A DNA stretch of 64,000 nt from Flavobacteriales bacterium (lineage in GTDB: Bacteria; Bacteroidota; Bacteroidia; UBA10329). The DNA is taken from positions 62,001 to 126,000 of the forward strand of contig JACJZP010000002.1 in NCBI GenBank assembly GCA_020635535.1, read 5' to 3'. Below the pieces are notes generated by a model. It was not told where the DNA came from. It made no database searches and saw only the letters and a program-made list of their open reading frames with translations. Positions 34,519 to 43,001 of this stretch are shown here, piece by piece (within the stretch, counting starts at the first letter, position 1; every line of letters starts with the position of its first letter). Position numbers and translations under genes: made by a program.

Positions 34519-35376
34519 ATGTCGTTCGACTTCTCAACTTTTCCAAGACCGGCACTTTATGCAATAATCCTGCTTCTTGCGTTTGTACTCACGCTGTGGG
34601 TCAGGCGTTTAATCCATCGTTTTGTCAGCGATAGCTCGCTGTTCATGAAGGTGGATGCCACCAAATACAGTTTCATCAAGAATGCAGCTTCATTGATCAT
34701 TTTCTCGCTTGCAGTCTTTATCATCATCTATTCAATTCCAGAGTTCAGAACTTTGGGTACAACGCTCTTGGCATCGGCAGGGGTTGCAACCGCGGTATTG
34801 GCATTCGCATCTCAGGCTGCACTTTCAAATATTGTCAGTGGAGTTTTCATCGTCATCTTCAAACCTTTCAGGGTTGATGATCTGATAAGAATTGAAGGAG
34901 ATAAGGCGGGTGTAGTGGAAGACATAACCTTGAGACACACCATAATCCGAGATTTTCAGAATCAGCGAATCATCATTCCCAATTCTGTTATCAGTTCTCA
35001 GACCATCGTCAATTCTCATATCGAGGATGAACGCTTTAAACGACAGATCTTTTTTGGGATCAGTTATGACAGTGATATTGATACAGCATTCAAGATCATT
35101 ACTGAGGAAGCTGAGAAACATCCCTATTTTCTGGATGGTAGAACCAAAGAGGAGAAACAGTCGGGCTGGCCGGCAGTGAAATGTAGGGTAGTGGGTTTTG
35201 GAGATTCATCTGTCAACCTGAGGGCAGACGTTTGGTCAAATAGCCCGGAAGAGTCTTGGGAACTGTTCTGTGACCTGAATAAGAGCGTTAAAGAACGTTT
35301 CGATAAAGAAGGTATTGAGATTCCATTCCCGTACCGAACGGTTGTTTACAAGAAAGACCTCGCAAAGAATGGCTAA
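34519..35376 (+). CDS. mscS: Mechanosensitive channel, MscS family
   Basis: 285 residues: three N-terminal membrane helices, with the pore helix region TTLLASAGVATAVLAFASQAALSNIVSG matching TM3 of MscS (Ala/Gly packing). The beta domain FKPFRVDDLIRIEG, VEDITLRHTIIRDFQNQRIIIPNS and a C-terminal alpha-beta domain follow. It opens under membrane tension to release solutes in hypo-osmotic shock. The length matches E. coli MscS. It is followed by corA with an 8-base overlap. Confidence 0.92.
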   Translation: MSFDFSTFPRPALYAIILLLAFVLTLWVRRLIHRFVSDSSLFMKVDATKYSFIKNAASLIIFSLAVFIIIYSIPEFRTLGTTLLASAGVATAVLAFASQAALSNIVSGVFIVIFKPFRVDDLIRIEGDKAGVVEDITLRHTIIRDFQNQRIIIPNSVISSQTIVNSHIEDERFKRQIFFGISYDSDIDTAFKIITEEAEKHPYFLDGRTKEEKQSGWPAVKCRVVGFGDSSVNLRADVWSNSPEESWELFCDLNKSVKERFDKEGIEIPFPYRTVVYKKDLAKNG

Positions 35377-36439
35377 ACGAAGGCGAAACTTCAAGCGGAA
35401 TTCTCTTAAAGCCGGATTGCCTCCTGGAGCGCTCGTCCTTATCGGTAATCAACGAGAAGAGCCGGTTACAATTGAACTCATAGACTACTCCGAGGATTCG
35501 TATGCTGAAGTTGAAATTGCAGATGTTGAGGATCTGAAAGAGTCTCTGCTTACTTCAACGGTTTCTTGGGTAAACATCAACGGAATTCATAACACAGATG
35601 CTATAGGGGCCATTGGTAAGGTGTATGGAATCCATAATCTGGTATTGGAAGATATTCTGAACACCGACCATCGACCTAAGGTTGAGCCGTTTGAAGACTA
35701 CGTATTCTTTACCATGAAAATGATGTGGTATAACAAAAACGATGAACTGGAGCATGAGCAGATCAGTATTGTTTTTGGTAAACCTTATGTTCTTTGTTTT
35801 CAAGAGGTTAAGGGCGATATTTTTGACCCGATCCGGCAACGGATAAGGGAAAATTCAGGGTTGATCCGAAAAAAGGGGACCGATTATCTGGTTTACCGTC
35901 TTATAGATTCCGTGGTTGACAACTACTTCGCCATTATTGAACGTATTGATGAGCGGGTTGAGAACTTGGAGATTGCCATCATAGAAGAAACCGAGGAGGA
36001 TCTTACACGCGAGATTCAGCATCTAAAGCGTGAGATCATAACCTTGAAACGAGCCCTATTGCCGCTGCGGGAGGCAGTCAGTGGACTCGAGAAGCGGGTT
36101 TCTGAACTGATCGATCCTGATAATGAGAAGTACTTTCGGGATGTGTATGATCATCTGATTCAGATTGCCGATAACTTGGAAACCAACAGGGAAGTGCTTT
36201 CTGGCCTAATGGATCTACAAATGGCCAACATGAGCAACCGCATGAACCAGGTGATGAAGGTGCTTACCGTCATCGCATCACTGTTCATTCCGCTCACCTT
36301 CATTGCCGGAATTTACGGGATGAACTTTGAGTACATGCCTGAGTTGCATTGGAAGTACGGCTATTTTGCTGTTTGGGGGCTCATGCTCTTGATCTTTGCA
36401 GCAATGCTCATATTCTTCAGGCGGAAGAAATGGTTCTAG
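35369..36439 (+). CDS. corA: CorA-family Mg2+/Co2+ channel
   Basis: About 356 residues from the ATG at 35369, 8 bases inside mscS, which starts MAKRRRNFKRNS. The frame opens earlier, but that part lies in mscS. The cytoplasmic funnel domain (VSWVNINGIHN, LEDILNTDHRPKVEPFEDY, a long helix with ERIDERVENLEIAIIEE) precedes two membrane helices. The signature YGMNFEYMPEL lies between them. Pentameric CorA carries Mg2+ inward and is gated by Mg2+ itself. The C-terminal RRKKWF is typical. Coupled to mscS. Confidence 0.93.
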   Translation: MAKRRRNFKRNSLKAGLPPGALVLIGNQREEPVTIELIDYSEDSYAEVEIADVEDLKESLLTSTVSWVNINGIHNTDAIGAIGKVYGIHNLVLEDILNTDHRPKVEPFEDYVFFTMKMMWYNKNDELEHEQISIVFGKPYVLCFQEVKGDIFDPIRQRIRENSGLIRKKGTDYLVYRLIDSVVDNYFAIIERIDERVENLEIAIIEETEEDLTREIQHLKREIITLKRALLPLREAVSGLEKRVSELIDPDNEKYFRDVYDHLIQIADNLETNREVLSGLMDLQMANMSNRMNQVMKVLTVIASLFIPLTFIAGIYGMNFEYMPELHWKYGYFAVWGLMLLIFAAMLIFFRRKKWF

Positions 36440-36458
36440 CCTTGGTCTCCTTTAACCC

Positions 36459-36737
36459 TCAATCTTCAGTATACCAGTCTTTGGCTTTATTCAGGTTAAC
36501 CTTGTAAAAAAGGTTCGGATTGCCCCAAACAATGAAATATCCGGTGCTATCTTGAATGCCAAGTCCTACTGCGCCACGTAATCCATCGTCCCAAACCTTC
36601 ATATCCTCAGGTTTGTCTGCGGCTTTGGCGGTAAATGTTGAGTTAAGTGTCAGTAATAGAATTGCTCCTGCCATAATAATGGCAGAAAGGCCAAGTAGCG
36701 ATGCCAGTATACGCTGGCTGATCTTATCTGTAAACAT
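36459..36737 (-). CDS. Small single-pass membrane protein
   Basis: About 92 residues from the ATG at 36735-36737; an earlier in-frame start at 36761 adds eight. A hydrophobic helix (ILASLLGLSAIIMAGAILLL) is followed by a soluble domain with WDDGLRGAVGLGIQDSTGYFIVWGNP and LNKAKDWYTED. The family is not recognised. It may be anchored with the C-terminal domain outside. Isolated gene, 20 bases from the convergent corA stop. Confidence 0.55.
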   Translation of the reverse strand: MFTDKISQRILASLLGLSAIIMAGAILLLTLNSTFTAKAADKPEDMKVWDDGLRGAVGLGIQDSTGYFIVWGNPNLFYKVNLNKAKDWYTED

Positions 36738-36803
36738 GTTTTTGAATTTAGTTGGGAACAAGGTAGGCTAAATTGTAGAGCTTTTACCGTTACCCTTCAA
36801 AAC

Positions 36804-37226
36804 TCAATCTGGGTTTAAAGTAATACTCCAGCTGATCTCCGCTGTTGGTTCAAGGATTTTTGAAACCGAGCAGTATTTTTCCATTGACAGACCAATGGCT
36901 CTTTCCACCTTTTCAGCTTCTACGTTGGGTCCAGACACTAAAAAGTTCAGGTGGATGGTTTTGAATAGGCTTGGTACTTGGTCTTCAAATCGCTCTGCGT
37001 TCACGTCAACTTGGTATTCGGTAATCTCCTGTTTCATCTTCTTTAAGATGGAAATCACATCAATACTGCTACAACCTGCCAAAGACATTAGAAGAACCTC
37101 CATTGGTCTGGCACCCAGATTTTCGCCCCCGATCTTTGGGCTACCGTCCATCTGAATCGTATTACCCGATTCATTTTCGGCCTGCATATGGAAGTTGTCG
37201 TTGATACGCTTGAGTGTGATCTTCAT
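36804..37226 (-). CDS. OsmC/Ohr-family protein
   Basis: 140 residues with the OsmC fold: GARPMEVLLMSLAGCSSIDVISILKKMK holds the first redox cysteine (Cys52), and KYCSVSKIL the second (Cys118). Members reduce organic or lipid hydroperoxides. The GCSSIDVISIL form is the YhfA-like OsmC branch, for which peroxidase activity is less certain. It lies just downstream of the tRNA terminator, on the same strand. Confidence 0.9.
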   Translation of the reverse strand: MKITLKRINDNFHMQAENESGNTIQMDGSPKIGGENLGARPMEVLLMSLAGCSSIDVISILKKMKQEITEYQVDVNAERFEDQVPSLFKTIHLNFLVSGPNVEAEKVERAIGLSMEKYCSVSKILEPTAEISWSITLNPD

Positions 37227-37262
37227 TTTGTTCTAAACTGAGATTCAAAAAGGAAATTGAAC

Positions 37263-37287
37263 AAAAAAGCCCGCAACTGCGGGCTTC
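37263..37287 (-). terminator. Rho-independent terminator of the tRNA cluster
   Basis: On the minus strand the hairpin AAGCCCGCAGTTGCGGGCTT is followed by a run of Ts. It starts a few bases after the tRNA-Arg 3' end, and its orientation fits termination of the tRNA transcript before osmC. Confidence 0.85.
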
Positions 37288-37290
37288 ATG

Positions 37291-37364
37291 TGATCGCGAC
37301 AGGATTCGAACCTGTGACCGTCTGCTTAGAAGGCAGATGCTCTATCCAGCTGAGCTACGCGACC
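37291..37364 (-). tRNA. tRNA-Arg (anticodon TCT)
   Basis: The minus strand folds as a 74-nt cloverleaf: acceptor GGTCGCG/CGCGATC with discriminator A, D arm GCTC...GAGC, anticodon stem TCTGC/GCAGA with loop CTTCTAA (anticodon TCT, codon AGA), and T arm ACAGG-TTCGAAT-CCTGT. No CCA is encoded. Last gene of a three-tRNA cluster. Confidence 0.95.
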
Positions 37365-37444
37365 TTTTGCAGGTTTCGCATTCAATACAGAACGCAACCG
37401 TAATAAATTTCAAAGGCCAACTGGAAAATCCGAGTTGGCCTTTG

Positions 37445-37519
37445 TCGGGGTGGCAGGATTCGAACCTGCGACCTCCTGCTCCCAAAGCAGGCGCGATAAC
37501 CGGGCTACGCTACACCCCG
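37445..37519 (-). tRNA. tRNA-Pro (anticodon TGG)
   Basis: 75-nt cloverleaf on the minus strand: acceptor CGGGGTG/CACCCCG with discriminator A, anticodon stem CCTGC/GCAGG, loop TTTGGGA (anticodon TGG, codon CCA), T arm GCAGG-TTCGAAT-CCTGC. Middle gene of the cluster. CCA not encoded. Confidence 0.95.
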
Positions 37520-37529
37520 AATACATTTG

Positions 37530-37616
37530 TGGCGGAGAGACTGGGACTCGAACCCAGGCAACGGTTTCCCGTTGACAGATTAGCAATCTGCTCCATTACC
37601 ACTCTGGCACCTCTCC
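37530..37616 (-). tRNA. tRNA-Ser (anticodon GCT)
   Basis: 87 nt including the encoded CCA: acceptor GGAGAGG/TCTCTCC, discriminator G, anticodon loop TTGCTAA (GCT, codons AGC/AGU), a long variable arm (CAACGG...CCGTTG) typical of class II tRNAs, and T arm CTGGG-TTCGAGT-CCCAG. First gene of the cluster. Confidence 0.95.
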
Positions 37617-37677
37617 AAAACGTTCAAAGAACACGCCTCAAACCGATGTGTTTTCAATCCATTTTGAGAGCGGGCTG

Positions 37678-37708
37678 CAAAAGTATAAATAGTTTTAAAT
37701 CCACCCAA
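37678..37708 (-). promoter_or_regulatory. Promoter of the tRNA cluster (TTG-N20-TACTTTTG)
   Basis: On the minus strand, TTG at 37708-37706 and TACTTTTG at 37685-37678 fit the Bacteroidota -33/TAnnTTTG pattern with a 20-base spacer, about 60 bases before the tRNA-Ser 5' end. Confidence 0.6.
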
Positions 37709-37786
37709 TAGAATTTATTCCACTTTTAGGTTGGTATTTGTGGCTCCAAGCAATGGGCCAAGCTTAGCTTTAGATAATGCTAATGT

Positions 37787-37794
37787 TATATTTG
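37787..37794 (+). promoter_or_regulatory. TATATTTG -7 box of the oligopeptide transporter operon
   Basis: Exact TAnnTTTG match 38 bases before the receptor-gene ATG at 37833. The -33 element is not clear. The surrounding 37617-37832 region holds only this and the opposite tRNA promoter. Confidence 0.45.
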
Positions 37795-37832
37795 CACACC
37801 CTCGTAAAACCTACTAAACAAGAGAATAGAAA

Positions 37833-39713
37833 ATGAATAAGCGAAATCTTTGGTCTGCATTCTTAATGGCAACTGCTGTAACATGCTTGACTTCCTGCGG
37901 AGGCGGAACCACAGAAACCGATGAGAAAACTGCAGATGATGCAGTGGCCGAGGTTGGTGCACTTACCTACGTTAAAATTGAAGATGCAACAGAGGTTGAC
38001 CCAACTTGGTCTACTGAGAACACTGTGATCTTCCATGTTATTGGTGAACCTGATGATATGCACCCGACCAATGGAAACTCTGCCACAAAAACCTTTTTGC
38101 ACAACTACACCCAGTGTTTTGTTATGGCTGCCGACATAATCAACTTGGATGTTCGTCCGGGAGTGGTCAAAGATGGTCCGGTAATTTCTGATGATGAACT
38201 TGAATTTACCTATGAACTTCGCGATGAACCAACATGGGATGATGGAAGCCAACTGACGGTAGATGATATCATTTTCACGTTCAAGGCGGTGAAATGTCCG
38301 CTTACAAATAACCCGCATTCAAAACCATATGTGGAGAATTTGGAGGACATTATTGTTGACGCGGAGAACCCTCGCAAGTTCACGCTCAAAATGAAGAAGA
38401 AATACATTCAGAACATTGTTTTCCTTACGGATTATCCAGTGATGCAGGAGTCTTACTGGGATCCGAAAAAAACGCTTAGGAACTACAGCTTTCAGAAACT
38501 GGATGACCCGAATCTGAATACAAGTGCGGCCGATCTTTCTGCTTGGGCCACTGAGTTTAATGATGCCAAATATTCGCGTAAGCCTGAATTCCTTGTTGGA
38601 ATGGGACCTTATGAATTCTCTGAGTGGAAACCGGGTCAGTCTTACACACTTGTTAGAAAGCAGAATCATTGGACACAGAAACTGGCGCAGCCAACTCCGT
38701 TTGAGACCAGCTATCCAGAGAAGATCATCTTCAAGATAAACACCGATCCAAACTCACAGGTACTTGAATTCAAAACACAGGCATTGGATGCTTCTACCTA
38801 TCTGAGCGTGAAGAAACTGCTTGAGCTTCAGGAAGATGAGAAGTTCAATGCCAACTACCATTCAAGATTTACCAACACGTACAATTACTCTTATCTGGCA
38901 TTCAACTGTAGACCAGATGGAGTAGAGCATAAGAAATTCTTTGACGATAAGCGTGTGAGACGTGCGGTGGCTCTTCTTGTTCCCGTTGATCAGATCAACT
39001 TGGTTTCTAATAAAGGGAAGAACAAACGAATGGTTGGTCCGGTATCTCCGTTGAAGAAAGAGTACAATCATGATCTTGAGCTGCTGCCTGTTGATGTGGA
39101 AGGAGCTAAGAAGCTTTTGGAAGATGCAGGTTGGACAGATACGGATGGAGACAACGTGAGAGACAAGATTGTAGATGGTGAAAAATTGAGCTTCGAATTC
39201 GACCTCCATTACATGACAACTGCTGTTGGTTGGAGAGATGATGCTCAAATGATCTCTGAAGCGCTTTATGAAGCCGGTATCAAGTGTAATATCGTTCCAT
39301 TGGATTTCGCGGTTCATTACGACCGTGCGCGTAATCACAAGTTCGATGCTATGCTTGCAGCATGGGCCGGGTCTTCTGTTCCAGAAGATTTCACGCAGAT
39401 CTGGCACACATCATCCTGGGCTTCAAAAGGTTCGAATTTCACAGGTTTCGGAAATGCAGAAAGTGATGCATTGATCGATTCGTTGAAGTATGAATTGGAC
39501 ATGGATAAGCGAATTCCAATGGTTAGAAAGCTTCAGGAAATGATTTATGAAGAGCAACCTTACGTGTTCCTTTTTGCTTCAACCAGAAGAAATGTGATCC
39601 ATAAGCGTTTCGGAAATGCCGATATGTATTTCGAGCGTCCAGGGGTGCTGATAAACAACTTTCAGCTGCTGAGCTCAAAGTCAATTGCTACACCATCGGC
39701 CGAAGCAAACTGA
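37833..39713 (+). CDS. oppA: Peptide ABC transporter substrate-binding lipoprotein (SBP family 5)
   Basis: 626 residues. The signal ends at lipobox CLTSC (about Cys22), with an acidic linker. Family-5 features: YELRDEPTWDDGSQLTVDDIIFTFKAV, NPRKFTLKMKKKYIQN, FLVGMGPYEFSEWKPGQSYTLVRK, VRRAVALLVPVDQI and DAMLAAWAGSSVPEDFTQIWHTSS. It would bind oligopeptides in the periplasm and hand them to the two permeases that follow. Longer than E. coli OppA (543 aa). First gene of the operon; ATPase genes are not in the window. Confidence 0.9.
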   Translation: MNKRNLWSAFLMATAVTCLTSCGGGTTETDEKTADDAVAEVGALTYVKIEDATEVDPTWSTENTVIFHVIGEPDDMHPTNGNSATKTFLHNYTQCFVMAADIINLDVRPGVVKDGPVISDDELEFTYELRDEPTWDDGSQLTVDDIIFTFKAVKCPLTNNPHSKPYVENLEDIIVDAENPRKFTLKMKKKYIQNIVFLTDYPVMQESYWDPKKTLRNYSFQKLDDPNLNTSAADLSAWATEFNDAKYSRKPEFLVGMGPYEFSEWKPGQSYTLVRKQNHWTQKLAQPTPFETSYPEKIIFKINTDPNSQVLEFKTQALDASTYLSVKKLLELQEDEKFNANYHSRFTNTYNYSYLAFNCRPDGVEHKKFFDDKRVRRAVALLVPVDQINLVSNKGKNKRMVGPVSPLKKEYNHDLELLPVDVEGAKKLLEDAGWTDTDGDNVRDKIVDGEKLSFEFDLHYMTTAVGWRDDAQMISEALYEAGIKCNIVPLDFAVHYDRARNHKFDAMLAAWAGSSVPEDFTQIWHTSSWASKGSNFTGFGNAESDALIDSLKYELDMDKRIPMVRKLQEMIYEEQPYVFLFASTRRNVIHKRFGNADMYFERPGVLINNFQLLSSKSIATPSAEAN

Positions 39714-39739
39714 TAATCAAAGTAAGCTTCACTTAGAGC

Positions 39740-41233
39740 ATGCTCAAGTACATCGTTCGTAGAATACTGGTCTTTGTGCCAACACTTATTGCAATTACCC
39801 TTTTGGGTTTTGTGATAATGATCTCTGCACCAGGTGATCCAGTGGAACGGATGGTTTCCGCTGCGCAAAGTGGGGGAGAGATCGGTACGCAAACCGCCAA
39901 CCAAATAGAGCAAAAGAAATTCTGGAGTAGAAAATTGGGGCTTGACCTGCCGATCTTCTATTTCAGCTTGAATACGCTTGCGCATTCAGATACGCTCTAC
40001 AGAATTTATGATAGGAATGAGCGAAGTGCACTGTCCAGACTGACCAATCAGTATGGGAATTGGTCGGCTATTTCTGCGTATTTCTCCGCCATTGATGCGT
40101 TGAATCAGGCTCACTCCAGCTTGAAAGTTGACAGTTCGATGGCCGCAGGTTATTCTTTGGACGAAGTGAAGGAGGATGTGAACAAGAGCTACTTTGAATC
40201 ATCTGCGCTGAAGGCCACTTATAGTGAAACGGTTATCAACGCAAAGCTTGATGCGCTCGATGAGATCTATCAGGCTCCTTACATGAGTTCGTTCCGAGAT
40301 AAGCTATCAGTAGTTCGAGAGAAACTTCAAGCGGTAAAGGAAACAGCCACACCATGGAAAGTGTATGTTCCTGTGGTTAACTTCTATCCTCAGAATCAGT
40401 ATCATCGATGGATTTTCGGAGATGGAAATTGGCTGACAGGAAAAGGTTCTGAGTTCACTGAAGGAGTTATCCGTGGCGATTTTGGAACCAGCTACAGAAC
40501 CAAAATGCCCATTACTGAGGTAATCGGAATCAAGATTTTCTGGTCTTTCTTCTTTACAGTGGTATCGGTTCTTATGGGCTATCTGGTCAGTATTCCTTTA
40601 GGAATTCAAGCTGCGGTACACAAGGATTCAAGATTCGACCGCATATCGTCCATCATTGTTTTCATTCTGTATTCAATTCCAGGATTCTTTGCGGCAACGG
40701 TATTGCTTATGACTTTTGCAAATCCTGATGTTTTACATTGGTTCCCAGCTTCTGGTGTTGAGCCAGTTCAGGGCTTTGGTGTAGATGCGGGTTTCTTTGA
40801 GCGTTGGTCGGCACGATTACCTTATTTGATTCTTCCGGGAATCAGCTACACCTATAGTTCATTCGCGTTTCTTTCGCGAACCATGCGGGTTTCCATGCTG
40901 GAGATCGTCAATCAGGATTATATCAGAACAGCGCGTGCAAAAGGATTGGCCGAGAATGCGGTCATCTATAAGCACATGCTTAGAAATGCGTTGCTACCGA
41001 TCATCACGGTATTCGCCAATATCTTTCCCGTTGCTATTGGTGGTTCAGTGGTGCTTGAGGTGATCTTCACTATTCCCGGTATGGGAAATGAGGTCTATCA
41101 GGCAATTGTAAATCAGGATTACCCGATGGTGGTGGCAGTTCTTACAATTACGGGTATTCTAACACTTGTTGGTTATTTGGTTTCTGATGTGCTTTATGCG
41201 GTTGCCGATCCACGTATCAGTTATGGGAAATAA
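39740..41233 (+). CDS. oppB: Oligopeptide ABC transporter permease OppB type, with large periplasmic insertion
   Basis: 497 residues versus about 306 for E. coli OppB. The first membrane helix (RRILVFVPTLIAITLLGFVIM) and the ISAPGDP motif are followed by an extra, mostly helical segment of about 150-170 residues (roughly 65-225, including FYFSLNTLAHSDTLYRIYDR and YQAPYMSSFRDKL). The standard core follows: RGDFGTSYRTKMPI, five more helices, and the EAA loop DYIRTARAKGLAENAVIYKHMLRNA that contacts the ATPase. The insert should lie on the periplasmic side, where it could contact the receptor. It lies 26 bases after oppA and 6 before oppC. Confidence 0.9.
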   Translation: MLKYIVRRILVFVPTLIAITLLGFVIMISAPGDPVERMVSAAQSGGEIGTQTANQIEQKKFWSRKLGLDLPIFYFSLNTLAHSDTLYRIYDRNERSALSRLTNQYGNWSAISAYFSAIDALNQAHSSLKVDSSMAAGYSLDEVKEDVNKSYFESSALKATYSETVINAKLDALDEIYQAPYMSSFRDKLSVVREKLQAVKETATPWKVYVPVVNFYPQNQYHRWIFGDGNWLTGKGSEFTEGVIRGDFGTSYRTKMPITEVIGIKIFWSFFFTVVSVLMGYLVSIPLGIQAAVHKDSRFDRISSIIVFILYSIPGFFAATVLLMTFANPDVLHWFPASGVEPVQGFGVDAGFFERWSARLPYLILPGISYTYSSFAFLSRTMRVSMLEIVNQDYIRTARAKGLAENAVIYKHMLRNALLPIITVFANIFPVAIGGSVVLEVIFTIPGMGNEVYQAIVNQDYPMVVAVLTITGILTLVGYLVSDVLYAVADPRISYGK

Positions 41234-41239
41234 GTTGAG

Positions 41240-42568
41240 ATGAAGGAGAAGGTGCAGATAAATCAGTTCAATTTCAGGCAGTATGCTTGGTCTCAGTTTA
41301 AGAAGAATAAGCAGGCTTATTTCTCACTTTGGGTATTGGGATTTCTGGCACTTGTTGCCCTGTTGGCCCCAATAATTGCCAATGATCAACCGCTTTATTG
41401 CAATTACAAAGGGCATACACTTTTCCCCGCATTCAGTTTTGAGAACACCTACGAGCTGAAAATGGAGGATGGTTCTGAAGAAAAGATCCAGTTGGACATT
41501 GCCAAATGGAAGCAGATGAAACTCGAATCTGTTATCTGGGCGCCAGTTCCTTATGCACCGAACAAGTCAGATTTTCTGAATGCTGATTTTGTGGCTCCAT
41601 CAGGAAAGCAGTATTTCCAAGATGCGAGCGGACAGATGGTCGACATGCCTTCACGGTTCCGTCACAGACTTGGAACGAACAAGAAGGGTGAGGATGTGCT
41701 TTCCGGTTTGATCCATGCTGCAAGAATCTCACTTACCATAGGCCTTATTGCAATGGGTGTAGCAGCCATCATAGGTCTGATTCTCGGTGCAATGGCGGGT
41801 TATTTCGGTGATCATAAGTTGTCTACTTCATTCGGTCGTTTCTGGGTTTTCGTTCTTGGATTGCCATTTGCATACTACTATGGTTTTATGGTCCGGTCAG
41901 ATGCGCTTTCAGATGCCATTGGAACTTCTGGCGGAGCATTCCTCGTTCAACTAATGATCAGTTTGGTTTTAGTTGCCGTGATTTTATTGGCAGCCAGTTA
42001 CTTGGGTAAACTGATCGGTAAGTTGCCTTTGCTCAATTGGAAAAAGAACATTCCGGTAGACGCTTTGGTTTTGCGAATGATCGAAGTGCTGAACTCAATT
42101 CCAAGGCTTATTCTCATCATTTCCATCGCGGCAATTGCCAAGCCATCCATTCTTAACCTTATGCTCATAATCGGGTTTACGAGCTGGACGGGTATTGCCC
42201 GATTTACGCGGGCGGAATTCCTTAAGATCAGAAATCTGGAATACATTCAGGCCGGTCAGTCGCTCGGATTCACAGAAGGTCGGATCATTTTCAAGCACGC
42301 ATTGCCAAATGGTGTGGCTCCTGCGCTTGTTGCTATCGCATTCGGCATTGCCTCTGCCATTCTTATCGAATCGAGTCTTTCGTTCTTAGGAATCGGTGTT
42401 CCGCCAGATGTGGTTACATGGGGCTCATTGATCAATTCAGGACGCGAAAACTATTCAGCATGGTGGTTGGTCATATTTCCTGGTTTGGCTATTTCCATAA
42501 CATTGGCTGTTTATACGCTAATGGGAGAAGGACTGCGGGACGCAACCGACCCAAAGCTCAAAACCTGA
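41240..42568 (+). CDS. oppC: Oligopeptide ABC transporter permease OppC type, with extra membrane segment
   Basis: 442 residues versus about 300 in E. coli. After the first helix comes a long periplasmic region (ending RHRLGTNKKGEDVLSGLIHAARISL, the conserved entry to the core). Between LGAMAGYFGDH and ALVLRMIEVLNSIPRLIL there is an inserted block of about 75-80 residues with two more hydrophobic stretches (FWVFVLGLPFAYYYGF; VQLMISLVLVAVILLAAS). The EAA loop EYIQAGQSLGFTEGRIIFKHALPNG and the SSLSFLGIGVPPDVVTWG end are canonical. It pairs with the OppB-like permease. The energising ATPases must be encoded elsewhere. Confidence 0.9.
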   Translation: MKEKVQINQFNFRQYAWSQFKKNKQAYFSLWVLGFLALVALLAPIIANDQPLYCNYKGHTLFPAFSFENTYELKMEDGSEEKIQLDIAKWKQMKLESVIWAPVPYAPNKSDFLNADFVAPSGKQYFQDASGQMVDMPSRFRHRLGTNKKGEDVLSGLIHAARISLTIGLIAMGVAAIIGLILGAMAGYFGDHKLSTSFGRFWVFVLGLPFAYYYGFMVRSDALSDAIGTSGGAFLVQLMISLVLVAVILLAASYLGKLIGKLPLLNWKKNIPVDALVLRMIEVLNSIPRLILIISIAAIAKPSILNLMLIIGFTSWTGIARFTRAEFLKIRNLEYIQAGQSLGFTEGRIIFKHALPNGVAPALVAIAFGIASAILIESSLSFLGIGVPPDVVTWGSLINSGRENYSAWWLVIFPGLAISITLAVYTLMGEGLRDATDPKLKT

Positions 42569-42617
42569 TAGGGGGGTATTCATTTCTCGGAAGAAGTTTC
42601 GACATTTACACTTTACC

Positions 42618-42995
42618 ATGAGCGATAAACTGTACATAGCTCCGACCGATATTTCGCCAGAGATAAGCTTTGATGCAACTGAGCTGAAATTCATGATCTC
42701 AGGTAGGTCGATGCCAGAGAATTCCGAGGCTTTCTATGAACCTATTTTGAAGTGGCTGAGAGAACAGTTTGAGGACAGGAATGTGAAAGCTGTCTTCGAT
42801 GTGAATCTCGACTATTATAACACCGGTTCGTTCATCAGAATTATGGGACTTTTCAATCTTCTTGGCGAATTGAACAAGGCAGGAAACAGCTTCAGCGTAC
42901 GTTGGATATGCGAGGCGGAGGATGAGGATAATATTGCTGACGGACAGTCATTCAAGGATGTTGTAAAGATTCCTTTCGACATCATTCTAATCTGA
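42618..42995 (+). CDS. SiaC-family (DUF1987) regulatory phosphoprotein
   Basis: 125 residues beginning YIAPTDISPEISFD, with the DUF1987 core FMISGRSMPENSEAFYEPILKWLRE and FDVNLDYYNTGSFIRIMGLFN. In Pseudomonas SiaC, a phosphorylated threonine (in the conserved YxNTxS context) controls binding to a diguanylate cyclase; the NTGS here provides an equivalent. The SiaB kinase and SiaA phosphatase are not encoded nearby. It lies 50 bases after oppC and 6 bases before pfkA on the same strand. Confidence 0.82.
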   Translation: MSDKLYIAPTDISPEISFDATELKFMISGRSMPENSEAFYEPILKWLREQFEDRNVKAVFDVNLDYYNTGSFIRIMGLFNLLGELNKAGNSFSVRWICEAEDEDNIADGQSFKDVVKIPFDIILI

Positions 42996-43001
42996 ACCAA
43001 C

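Noticed and set aside
37291..37616. tRNA cluster as an integration site for a mobile element
   Set aside because: No integrase, no direct repeat of a tRNA 3' end and no compositional shift was seen on either side.
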